From NCBI RefSeq assembly GCF_048771995.1, contig NC_133031.1, positions 563,001 through 627,000 of the forward strand: a DNA stretch of 64,000 nucleotides, given 5' to 3'. The number at the start of each line of letters is the position of its first letter. Position 1 is the first letter of the stretch. Positions 35,110 to 46,300 of the stretch are shown piece after piece. The stretch comes from Taeniopygia guttata. Lineage: Eukaryota > Chordata > Aves > Passeriformes > Estrildidae. The notes under the pieces are model-generated. The model saw only the letters and a list, made by a program, of their open reading frames with translations, ran no database searches and was not told the DNA's origin. The translations under genes and the position numbers were made by a program.

Positions 35110-36750
35110 ACCCCTTGGAACAAAACCAAACCTGTCTATGCTGGCTGGTTTTGTCTGTCTTGGTACCTGGGGTACGAGTGCCACCAGGACCTCATTTCTG
35201 GAAGGGCTGGAAATGGACAGTGAGGGGTTTGGGATGTGGGAAAATCACTGCCTGGAGAGGCTGGGGTGTGTTCTGGGAAATGCAGGCACTGGGAGAGCAA
35301 ATCCTTCAGCTGACTGTCAGAGCAAGACACACTTTTTGTGTCTCTTGGAGATCTCTTGGGTCACTTCTTCTGTCTCTCGCGTAGAAATTCTGGCCCACCT
35401 GCCATAATTAAAAGTTGGGATACAAAATTAGGTGGAAGTGCAGGACGGTGTGATAGGCAGGATGAGTGTGGCTCCAGAGAAGGGAACAGGAGTGGGAGTG
35501 AGCAGGATCTCATGCCCAAAGGTGGCTGGGGTGGGTCAGAGGATGGAGGATGCGCTCCTGGAGGCAGTTTGGGTGCATGAGAAGAGGCTGAGAGTGCCCC
35601 ACAGGAGAAGCATCACCATATGGGACTATAAAGTGAAGGGAAAACCCCCTCGTGATTCGTGCAAGTGAGTAAGCAATTGCTGTCCCTACCTGCCTGCAGG
35701 CAAGAGGTTTTGGTGTGAGTCTGCTGTTCCAGGCTTGGCCAAGGACACAGCCTGGGAAGCTCAGCCCAGTTTGTTTTGAAAAGCCCCACAAAACACAAGC
35801 ACATGTACAGGAGGCATGGAAACTGCAGCTTGTGTTGGGAGCACAGTTGCTGGGTTTATACACTTCAGCCAGGAAGAAAGGAATTCTTGTTGAAACTTGT
35901 TCTGTCTGTTGCTCTCTATGTAAATTTCACATATTTTGTGGGATGCTGCATCCACAGAGTAATCAGAAGGCATGGGGGAAAAAAGAGGCAACATTTGCAG
36001 ATAGTCCAGTTTCCATTTCTGCTTTGCTGCTGCACATGATTAGCACATTAAACATAACTGCTAGCGCTCATTTACAAAGACTGTGAATAAATCATTCCTT
36101 TGATCGTCTTCAAAATCCAAGAGAAAGAAGAGATAGGGTAGGATAAGGATTGCATTAAGTATGATAGTGTTTAGAATTTCTTCAGTCTTGAACGTTCTTT
36201 ATTCAGGGACCGACATATTAAAAATTTAAATTATTCCCATTAAAACATTGTTCCCTGGTACAGCTGTCAAGAGGAAATAGAACATAACTAGGACATTTGT
36301 GTCTGGCCAAAAGTCACCAAAATCTCCAGGCATTCCCAAGGAGAACTCTCAAGGAAAGTGTCAGAATCCCAAATGACCTTGACATCACCTCCGAATCAAT
36401 AGCTTGACATCTGATAGAGACAAGTGGAGAATGCTCAGCGATAAAGGGAGCTTGTGTGGTGCAGCAGCAGAACTCAGGCAAAGAATTAAGGGATAAGGAA
36501 AATGTCAGACTATAAAAATCAACGAGATACTGTTGCCAAAAATTAGAATTCTCACCTTGGGCTGTAGGAAAGGAGAAAAGCGGTAGAAGAGGGTAGGCAA
36601 GACTCAGAGGCTGATCCCCATCCTCTGCCTGTGATACCACTCCTGTTGTTCTGAAGCTTTTCAACAAGATGTCTAGGGACAAACTGTAAAGAGTCTAGAA
36701 AGGAGAAGGAGGAAAGGAATAAAAGATGATCAGATCTGAAAGTGAGTTTT
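35110..36750. other. Intergenic DNA, no gene seen
   Basis: Only short open frames and no repeat that I can name. It runs directly into the long purine tract. Confidence 0.45.
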
Positions 36751-36753
36751 ATC

Positions 36754-37292
36754 CGGGGAAAGAAGGAAGGAAAGAAGGAAAGAAAGGGAAGGGAAGGGAA
36801 GGGAAAGGGAAAGGGAAAGGGAAAGGGAAAGGGAAAGGGAAAGGGAAAGGGAAAGAGAAAGAGAAAGAGAAAGAGAAAGAGAAAGAGAAAGAGAAAGAGA
36901 AAGAGAAAGAGAAAAGAACAACAGAGAAAGAGAGAGAAGGAAGGAAGGAAGGAAGGAAGGAAGGAAGGAAGGAAGGAAGGAAGGAAGGAAGGAAGGAAGG
37001 AAGGAAGGAAGGAAGGAAGGAAGGAAGGAAGGAAGGAAGGAAGGAAGGAAGGAAGGAAGGAAGGAAGGAAGGAAGGAAGGAAGGAAGGAAGGAAGGAAGG
37101 AAGGAAGGAAGGAAGGAAGGAAGGAAGGAAGGAAGGAAGGAAGGAAGGAAGGAAGGAAGGAAGGGAGGGAGGGAGGGAGGGAGGGAGGGAGGGAGGGAGG
37201 GAGGGAGGGAGGGAGGGAGGGAGGGAGGGAGGGAGGGAGGGAGGGAGGGAGGGAGGGAGGGAGGGAGGGAGGGAGGGAGGGAGGGAGGGAGG
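36754..37292 (+). repeat. Long purine-only simple-repeat tract (GGGAAA, GAGAAA, GGAA, GGGA)
   Basis: It has four blocks in order: irregular GGAA/AGAAGG; GGGAAA hexamers at about 36803-36855; GAGAAA hexamers at about 36852-36916; then a perfect GGAA run at about 36935-37162 (about 57 repeats) and a perfect GGGA run at 37163-37292 (about 32 repeats). The + strand from 36923 to 37292 contains no pyrimidine. The long lysine/glycine or serine/proline frames here are by-products of the repeat. Confidence 0.97.
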
Positions 37293-38405
37293 CTTCAGTA
37301 CCTGCCGGGCTTTCTGAGCCACTCACCAGCATTCCCAGTATGTTTGCAGGTACTCCAGGGAAGCTCCTTCTCATCTGCAAAGCAGAATTGCAGCCTAAGC
37401 CACTTTTCCCATCCTGTAATTCCCCTCTTTAGCCACAGACTGGGGAGAAGTGGCAAACTGCAAACGGATTGATTACCCAAACTTGGGTGATCCCTGTCCA
37501 AGGAGGCAGGAAGGAAAACTGAAAATATTCCTGCAGTTGGGCAAGTTGGAGCCAAACAGCACTGTAAGAATGTGTGTGATTAGATCAGGACCAGTTGCTG
37601 TGTGTGAGCTCTCTCCCTGTTAGCACATCTACCAGCTCATCAATGTCCATGGAAGCAAAAGGCTGCATCTGCCTTTAACTGGGACAGATAAACTGCAGGC
37701 AAGCCAAATTCCTAGGCATGCCTGCACATGTCTGTGCAGAGCTATAGTCTCTCTTGGTGATCTCATTTAAACATAGTCAAAATTATTAAAAGATGCTGCT
37801 ATATGGATATGACAATTCGTGCAAATAAAATTGTCATATATTTTATCGTTATGTACTGTTAAGATACTCTTCTAAGAAGTTTTTAAAAACACACAAACCA
37901 GCGACAGGGATTGCAACACAATGTTGAAACCACCTGGACAAAGGAGGGAGGACTCCATTCACAAGCAATTGAACATGATGCACAAGAGTAGATGGGCAGC
38001 TGGCAGGAGGTTTGTTTATGACTCCAGTGGTGTCTGGACTTGCTCTGCTGTTTGTGTCTCCAAGGTCTGACTCAAACCCAGTTCAAGCCAGAGGAAAGAA
38101 TCCCAGCAGTTTAGCAGATATAAAGCTGCAGCTCTGGAAAGGATAAACTTTTGGTAACACATCCTTTCATAAGTCTCTCTTCTTTCTGACGGGCTGGTGA
38201 CTCTCCTCAAGCTGGGGTTTGCTGGTGGTTATTGGGGCATGCACAAACACATTTCATCCTGCTGCTGCTACCCACATGCGCTGCACCATTGCAAGAGATT
38301 CTGGCACCAGTGCTGTACCCTCTGCACACCCCAGATAAATGCTCTTCCCTCCTCTTGGGCAGTGCCTGGACCTCTTGGGCCTCCATTTGCTGCCCTTTTG
38401 CCTTT
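37293..38405. other. Intergenic DNA, no gene seen
   Basis: AT-rich single-copy sequence without supported exons or repeats. Confidence 0.45.
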
Positions 38406-38411
38406 GCTTTG

Positions 38412-38518
38412 AGATCACAGAATGGTTTGGGTTGGATTGGGCCTCCAAGCCCACTGCCTTCCATGGGCAGGGACACCTCCCACCAGCCCAGGTCGATCCA
38501 AGCCCCATCCAGCCATGT
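38412..38518 (-). mobile_element. CR1 LINE fragment, 3' end
   Basis: On the + strand it reads gatcacagaatggtttggg, then ccatgggcagggacacctcc, then ccaagccccatccagcc, which is the reverse complement of the avian CR1 3' end. It is 5'-truncated. A CTCTAT microsatellite begins right behind it. Confidence 0.85.
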
Positions 38519-38520
38519 GG

Positions 38521-38672
38521 CTCTACCTCTGTCTCTATCTCTATCTCTACCTCTTTCTCTATCTCTATCTCTATCTCTATCTCTATCTCTATCTCTATCT
38601 CTATCATCTCTATCTCTATCTCTATCTCTATCTCTATCTCTATCTATCTCTGTCTCTAATCTCTATCTCTGA
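38521..38672. repeat. CTCTAT hexanucleotide microsatellite
   Basis: About 150 bases of ctctat repeats with a few interruptions near the ends and one at 38605. It abuts the truncated end of the neighbouring CR1 copy. Confidence 0.95.
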
Positions 38673-38679
38673 CTGCCTA

Positions 38680-39718
38680 AATCTGTTTATTCTAATGCAG
38701 CTGAGGTCCTATGGAGGGCACTCATGGCCTTCCTGGTGCCTCCCTTTCCTAATCCAAGTCCAACAAAATATTCACTTAAATTTATTCTCACTCTGGAAAA
38801 CCTCTGTTTCCCCCAAGAGTAAGGACAAGGCTTACAGAGAGAGGACACATTTCATCAGACCAAACAAGACAGGCCAAACAGCCAGGCTTTTGCTCTGCCA
38901 GTCCTTCCTTAGGGTTTTATTAAGAGATTTCTCCATGGTCTCCCCTGGGCAAGGACAGCTTCCTGGTGGATGTGCCCGCAAGGTCTGCGATTTGTAAGGC
39001 AAAGAAATGGTTTTGATAATCCACAACTTGCTTAACAAGGACTCCCCACACAAAAATGGTTGCTTGTCTTCAAAGGAGTGCTTCTGGAGAGCTACTTTGT
39101 GGCCAGTCACTCAGCTTTACTGATCCTCATTAGACCAGAAAAGTACACGCTTTCCCTCCAGGAAGAATGTGTAAGTGTTGGAATGTCTAACGTTAGAAAT
39201 TATTGAAAGTGAGCAGTTTGAAATGGTCATTTTCCTACAGCTGGAATTTAAAAGATGACAGTTTTCTTTCCCGTGTCCATTCTCATTATTTATCAGAACT
39301 TTGGCTGTGATTTTACATCCCTAACAAGTAAAATGGATAAGCCAGACCCCTTCCGGGCCACCGCATCCCATCTCCTTTGCCTGCTGCTGCTTCGGCCTTT
39401 ACCAAACGCCTGCACTGCCACCTTCTGCCTGGCTTACATCTCACAGCTGAATTTCCACCACACTTTTGGTTTTTCTTTTGCTCATCCTGCCGAATTCAGG
39501 ATGTATGTCCTAGGAAAGCTTGGAATACAAAGAAGAAACAACACGTGCATATGCACAATCAACATGGTCTGTAAACTGATTTTTTTCCCTAGCTGGTCTC
39601 TATTAATTGTGCTGTGCTTACTTCCTAGCTTTAATTTGGAGGAAGGGAACTCTCCAGTGCTACTCCCCATGACCCAAAAATATGAAAATATTTTGCCCAG
39701 AGAAGCTGTGGCAGCCAC
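38680..39718. other. Intergenic DNA, no gene seen
   Basis: A 172-codon frame at 39255-39773 runs on into the CR1 tail that follows and has no family signature, so I do not treat it as a gene. Confidence 0.5.
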
Positions 39719-39719
39719 A

Positions 39720-39846
39720 TCGCTGGAAGTGTTCCAGGCCAGGTTGAACGGGGCTTGGAGCAACCCAGGATAGTGGAAGGTGTCCCTGCCCCTGGCAGGG
39801 GTCATCTTTCAGGTCTCTTCTAAACCCAACCATGCTGTGATTCTAG
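39720..39846 (+). mobile_element. CR1 LINE fragment, 3' end
   Basis: It contains gttccaggccaggttgaacg, gcttggagcaaccc, gtccctgcccctggcagggg and finally ctgtgattcta. This is the diagnostic 3' terminal order of avian CR1 in + orientation. Confidence 0.88.
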
Positions 39847-39849
39847 GAG

Positions 39850-40430
39850 AAGAAATCCAAGTGAAGCATAACCATGGCTTAGGTTAAAAACAAAACTCCC
39901 TTTTTTCTTTCTTTCTTTCTTTTCTGATGGCATATTAGCTAAATGCAATGTCAGGCTGAAGGGGAAAAAATATCTGAAAGCCGAGTGAACCCAGATGTAC
40001 TGTAAACCCTCCCACATCACCCATTTTAAAGAATTCTTGGTCTTTTTCCTTTTCTGATTGAAGGAAGGGATACCAAAATCACCCTCTACTTAGAAAAAAA
40101 AATGTTCTTAGTGAACATGCTAATCCCTGCAGCAGCCAGCCTCAGGCCAAGTGGCACTTCCAAGCAGGAGCAGGTCCTGGAAGAGAGATGGGCTGGGCAC
40201 CGTCTCCTGGAAGGCATCAGAGTCATTAGTGAATGTCTAAACCCCAACCTTTAACAGAAAACCAGTTCTTGCAGGCTCCAGAGACCCGATGCATGCAGGA
40301 AAAGGTTGGGAATAATTCCCCTGCATCATAAACAGGATTTTTCCCATGCTGAGGGAACAGTGGCATCTGGTGTTGGCTGGGCTCTCCTGCAGCCAGCGCT
40401 TCCCGGGAGGCTGATGGACATTCCCTGGAC
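39850..40430. other. Intergenic DNA, no gene seen
   Basis: Unremarkable sequence with a short CTTT repeat at about 39907-39923. Confidence 0.45.
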
Positions 40431-40493
40431 ATGGGCAGGGTTTGGCTCCCCAGCGGCACCTGGGCCATGCAGGATACCCGTGGGAAATGGATT

Positions 40494-40939
40494 TGTAGAG
40501 AATTCTCCAAGCCTGACAGAAGGCTCACAGATCTGCATGTAAACCTTGAGATAAGAAGTGCTGACTTAGAAATGCCATGGAACAGGACAGACATTGTTGA
40601 GAGAGAAATGGGACTAGAAACGAGTTTCAAAGGATGGCCTTGCAAATAACCTAGATGCTTTGGAGAAATAGAACTATGAAAGATGCACTGGAGTAGGACC
40701 CACGAAGGGTAATTTTAGATTATTTGCTTTAAGGCATCTACAGCAAGGTGTGGCAAAAGCTGATAGGCCAAGAAACACTTATAGGGTATTGTAATTAAAA
40801 AAACAGCTTCTGATTGTCTTGGGTGAATTGTAACATCTGTATTGTCTCACCCTTCCCATGAGACTGGAAATGGAATAAAAGTTTTTAAAACATGTCTCAG
40901 TTGCCCCATCTCTGGGTCAGAAAAGAACTTAATCCAACA
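40494..40939 (+). mobile_element. Solo LTR-like fossil (avian endogenous retrovirus)
   Basis: About 446 bases run from TG to CA with an AATAAA signal at 40874-40879, some 60 bases before the 3' border, as expected of an LTR read on the + strand. No internal coding region adjoins it. The first bases after the CA begin a 45-base block that is also found just upstream of the LTR (40436-40480). Class not certain; I lean to class II or III avian ERV. Confidence 0.6.
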
Positions 40940-40984
40940 GGGTCTGGCTCCCCAGTGGCACCTGGGACATGCAGGATGCCCAAG

Positions 40985-42588
40985 ATGTCTCCCCAGATAT
41001 CAGGTGGGGGGCTCAAACCCATCTGAATGGCAGCTGGAGGCCAGGGTAGTGCATCAAATCCCAAACCGCTTCTAGTGAAGCAGGGAATCGCTCTGTCGGG
41101 GCAGGAATTCCAGGACCCAGGACTGTTGTGCATCTCCCTGGTATTTTCTGTGGAATTTAGAAAAGGCAAACTGCTCTCTGCATTTTGCTGGTTGAAATAC
41201 AGTTTATTGGTCTCCTATCCCAGTGCATGAAAGGACATTTCCTACGGAGGTGGACACCATGACCAAGTTGAGCCTGGATCAAGATGGAAACAATTTCTGC
41301 TGGCTCCTATCATTTTTCAAGTTGCAGATTTTCCAAAGCTCTGCATCCTTCTACTTCACCAAAGGTTGTTCTGCAATATTTTCAGGATACCCCAGGACCA
41401 GTTTTAGCTGAGTGCTGGGACTGACAGGCTTTTTTCTGTTCCTTTTGTGATCAGTCCACAAGCAGAAGTTGTGAGCCAGTTACTCCTCCCGAGTGTGCAA
41501 AGGAGCAGCTCTGCTCTCATCCAACAAATCCCAGCTCCTCCTTGTGGCTGCACTCAGAAACTCTCAGCAGCTAAACTCACTCAGAGATACTGATTATTGT
41601 GCCTTTTGGGCAGTCTGCCCTATGAAGTTACAACAAAACGCATTTTGGTTACCGAAATCAGAACTGGTCTGACAGCCCTGACAGCGAGGGGCAGCTCTGC
41701 AAGGGCACTGCTGAACGCTGACCTCCGTGGTCAAACAAGCAGCACAGCTAAAAGGATTTCTCTTCTTGCCTCTGAGGTTTCCAGACTCATCAGGTGGTTT
41801 TAAATAACAGCCAGCACTGTAAGTGACAAGGTGCCAAGGGCTGATTTTGGGTGGCGCTGGGTACCTTGGCACGGTGCTCCTCAGAGCGTGGATCTCTCTG
41901 TTCCATGACAATTTGTTCAAATCAAGCCCTGGATTTGTCGTGGACCAAAGTTTATTTTCTATAAAAACACAAGAGGTTTTCCAAACAGCAGCTGAACTCC
42001 TGCTAGAAAAAAACAAATCAGTAGGAAATTGGTACCTAATGCCAAATCCCACTGAAATGAAATTTGATCCCCATCATCTCCTACAAAGACTTTGGTCTTA
42101 GACTGGCAAATGTAACTCTACTAAGTCAACAGGCAATTTAAAGTGTGTGGAGAACAAGCTGCAGAGGCTCTACAAATATCCCAACCCTTTTGCTATCAGC
42201 AGTCAACATAAACATTGTTACCTGAGTAGGTTCACAGAGAGAGTAAGAAAGGCTGGTTTTGGAAGGTTTTCTTTATTAAACTCAGCTTTCGCTGCTGTTC
42301 TGAGTTGACAAAAATGTTTCCCAGGAAGACTGACAAACAAAACCAGCTCATAAATATATATTTTTTTCAAACACTGTCAGTACAAACAAATAAAAGCTCT
42401 GGTTTGCTACTTTGGGAGGCCCTGTGTAACCAGCATTTTCAACTGGCCAATTAACAGCATGTGTGTTCATCAGTGAAGAACTTCCACTTGTTTTTAAATG
42501 ATCAAATCTAGTGTTTAAAAATTATTGCTCGTTACCAGACAAAACCCCAAGATTAAAAGGATGTTCATTATACCATCCCTGCTGGTAA
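40985..42588. other. Intergenic DNA, no gene seen
   Basis: Mixed, mostly AT-rich sequence. A tctttattaaactc word at 42271 resembles a reverse LTR polyadenylation signal, but no further LTR structure could be supported. Confidence 0.45.
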
Positions 42589-42590
42589 TG

Positions 42591-43304
42591 TGTGAGAACC
42601 CCGGGATTGATTCAGGGGTCTCGTGTGGTGGTAAAGTTTCTCCTCCAACCCGTGCTTCCAAAGGAAAACTCCGCAGCCTCTTGTTGTTCAGTCTCAAGGA
42701 AGTTTATTGCTAGTTATCTAAAAGATTGTCTTCGCCCACTGCGGCTGCTTTGGTCAGCGGCCCAGGCAGAGACTCACACACTCCTGACAACCTCACTGTC
42801 CGGTGTCTCTGTCGTCTCTCCCTGCCCAGGGCTGCTGCTATCTTTTATATGATATATTACGTGTTATATGTTTACAGATTTCCCCCAATACCTACTATCT
42901 ATGTTACAAGGTGCTTTTCTACTCTAAACCAATCTGTGAGTGCCAACATCACCAAGAACATGGAGGTAAGGAAGAAGAAGGAGGAAGAACAGGATCAGGC
43001 CCACTTTCCTCCATCTTAGAACTCCTGACCCCCTTGTACAAAGTAAAACCCCCCAGTACAGGTGTTAAAACCCCCCTGTACAATACTAAAAAATTTTCCC
43101 CTCTAATTTGTAACTACTTTTACTATACCATCTAACTCTCTGTGACCGCTTGTTCCACCTTCAAATTTGGTAACTCATTCCGTGGTTCAAACTCAAGATC
43201 ACAGCTGTTTTCAGCTGCTTGCCAGGGTCTAAAATGCTTCTGACCAAGGCCTGGAACCTCTGAAAATGTCTGAGGGACATTTTGAGTTCTGACACTCTTT
43301 CACA
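42591..43304 (-). mobile_element. Solo LTR-like fossil, ERVK-type (about 714 bp)
   Basis: Read on the - strand it starts TGTGAAAGAGTGTCAGAACT and ends in CACA. An AATAAA-type signal lies near 42710 (gtttattgc on the + strand) and an AT-rich TATA region near 42845-42870. The start is like that of passerine class II LTRs I know. No internal region is attached, so it is a solo LTR left by recombination. I could not find a clean target-site duplication. Age cannot be measured from a solo LTR. Confidence 0.7.
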
Positions 43305-43309
43305 AATTT

Positions 43310-46300
43310 GTCATTATAGTATAATCAGATCATTAGTACCTACCCTGCTCTTGTACATTCTACATTCCTGAAAAAAAGTACACTTGGTTACAGGGTCTGT
43401 CTCTCTGTCCCCTGGGTGTTTACTCAGACCAAAACTGCAAAAGCAATATACAAGACACTCATGTTCCTTGTTTACACAGTTCATGCAGGTCAGAGGAAAA
43501 TCATAAAGAGCACACGTGCAAGTGGCCAGATTAAAATGCAACAGTACATCAGATATGTCAACTGGTTTTAGGATTATAACAGACATGTAAGCAATTAGGG
43601 TATTTGCTAGTTCAAAATACATTAATGAACCCACATTATCTTCTGAAAAGCATAATAATATGTAATTGCAGTAACAATTCCTCTTCCATTATGTCCTAGA
43701 CATCAACATTCTATAATATCCTGCACAACTGATCACAGGCAAACCCTCAGTAAGAGAAATACTCCCAGATGTGGTAATGTCCCAACACTGTGGCTGCTAC
43801 CTAATATTAAAGAATTACAGTAGAAATGTTTCAATGAGAAAGTAGAAGCATTTCAGTTTTTATGTGGCATAGATTGCCACAGACACTGCCAAGCAGCTTT
43901 ATAGAGTTCTAAATCTTCATTCAATGCCCCTTTACATCATTTGAATGAAGATTTAAGCCTCAATAAAACTTTCTGAGTGCTTGTGGCCATCTTTGCTGTA
44001 TAGTAATCAAAGAGGGGTACAAGCAGACGAATGCACTGTAGTGCTTCTAATGATCAACACTATATCTAGCGACATTTTCCTTTGTAAGGTGAGTTGTGTT
44101 AAATGCTGTTTTCATGCATGGTGCAGTAGTACACATGGAAGCAGGCATTTATATGCAGTTTTTATGCAATCCTTTAAAAGATTGCTTTGAGGGTTGTGAG
44201 GATTTTTGTTGCTTTTTTCCCCCTGAGTAATGTTAATTTGCTCCATAGCTATTTTGAATTAATTTATTATATGGAAGATATTTGGGAAAAAATAATAAAA
44301 AATAAATGAAAGATAATAATTAAAGGGTAACTTTGCACAACACTACAGCTGCATTTCCTTGTTTACTTATCATTCTCCTACTGTAATTAAGATATTGCAG
44401 TGCAATGGGTTGTGGCATTGAATTAGAAGCTCAAATGAAAATCAGCTTCTAGTTAAGATATCAGCTGGGAAATTCAACACATGCTGGTGCATAAACTCAC
44501 ACACAAGATACGACTGAGTGGAAATTGAAAGAAACTTTACTGTGAGAAGATGCCATTGATGGAGTACATATTTTGTTTCCAAAATACAGACACTCATTAA
44601 GGAAAACTTTGTAAAATAAATTGCTAGTCAGGGAATTGTGAAGAGGCTTTGCTGTTTGGATCCTCCTGCAGAGGAAGGTGTGGGACCATTCTGTGGATCT
44701 GAGCATCCACAAACTTCCACAAATAGATCTGAAAGTACAACTTCCCTCTTGAAGTTTAGACTCCCACCACAAGGTGTTTATATTTCATTATGTTTACTTT
44801 ACATAAAGGATTTTTGTTAATGATTAAAGTCTCTGAAATTGCTCCCTCTGGACTCAAATAGCTCTGTATTAGAAATTTGGTGCAGAACTGTCTTTGTTAT
44901 ATGCATTTTCTGGACACTTTGGCAACATCATTCTTCCCATTCAAAATAGTGAAATCCAAATTTTTACCGGTAGGGATACTAAGAACATAATGTGGCAACT
45001 ACTTTCTGTGAAGCATACAGTTGTTTCTGTGTAATCCTCAAAAGATACAAAATAAAAAATATTAGATCTTATTTAGAGAAACTGAAGCTGCCAGCACTTT
45101 TTAAAACCAGTAGTACCAGTGTGAAAATCAATCTCTGATTTTTCCCCCTAATTTTTAATAAGAATTTTAAAGAAAACCAAATGTGGAAATTGCCCAGCCC
45201 ATCTTCTCTGGGCAGCCAAGCTGTTTCTGGTTCTGAAAAAGGCAGCAGCTGACCTGCAAGGGGAATGCACTGGTTACCAAGGCGCTCAAAAATGCGCTTC
45301 TCACATGCTCATGATGGAGTTCTTCCAGGTTTTGTAAAAAGATTTCAGGTTTTACTACATCAAATGGAGAAAAGCTGATTCTTTGGCCTTGGTTTGGAGG
45401 AAATGGTCTCATTTCCAGTTCCTTTGTCAAGAGATGCAAAACTGGAGGAGCTCCATAGAAGAGAGACCCTCCTCAGAGCATCAGGGTGGGTGCCCCCTTG
45501 CACAAGAAGGGGCAGCAGTAGCCCATCCTTGCCCTTGCTGTTTTATGGCTCAAAAGGTCAGCACATTGACCTGAAGTCAAACCTACTGTTTCAAGTTAAA
45601 TTGAACTACAGTTTTCAGCACATAAAATATGCAGAATCTGAAGTGTAAGGGCAAATGAAGGCCTCGTTCTCCAAAACACCATAGCCTTGTAAAAATTTGC
45701 AGAGTTATCTCAACTTTCCCCAGCAGAAAAGCTCCAGGCTCAGTCTAGAGATTTGCAGCTGAAGGATCAGAGTAAAACTCAGAAAAAGAGGTATATTTCC
45801 CTTTTGGGTTCAAAATCAGAACTGAGTTTAACATGATTTCCAAATGTTTGATCCCAAGCAGTAGGTTAAGAGGGGGATGTTTTGAGCAATATTGTCCCTT
45901 GCTTTCCCTTGTATTTCTTTGTAAATAACATATTATCTATATTAAGGTAAACTGAATCTATTCGACAATTACCTAAGGGGATTATGAAACTGGGCTCTGC
46001 ATTATAAAGCACCTGAAGTTATGACAGCTGTGACCCCAGAGGAATCAAGGCTGAATAAAGACTGTCTCCATTGCAGACAAATGATGATAAAGTGATCCTT
46101 TTAGCCAGCAGTCAATGGAACCTGGCAAGGCCAAACCTCCAACTAATGAACAGCCCAACCTTTGCTACCAGGGAGATGTACTGAAAGTTTAATCTCAATA
46201 AGCATCAAAATGCATTTGGCCAAATATTTTTAACAAAAGAGTGGCACATATCATTAAACGGCCGTGAAGTTAGATGAGTGAGGAGGAAAATAGGACCATG

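Noticed and set aside
36923-37292. Regular repeat that could suggest a CRISPR array
   Set aside because: It is a pure tetranucleotide microsatellite without spacers, in a vertebrate genome.
36552-37472. Open frames of 190-256 codons of Lys/Gly/Glu/Arg or Ser/Pro/Leu repeats
   Set aside because: They come from the purine simple-repeat tract and have no other content.
39255-39773. 172-codon frame resembling a membrane protein by composition
   Set aside because: It runs on into a CR1 tail and shows no known domain; chance opening in T-rich DNA.
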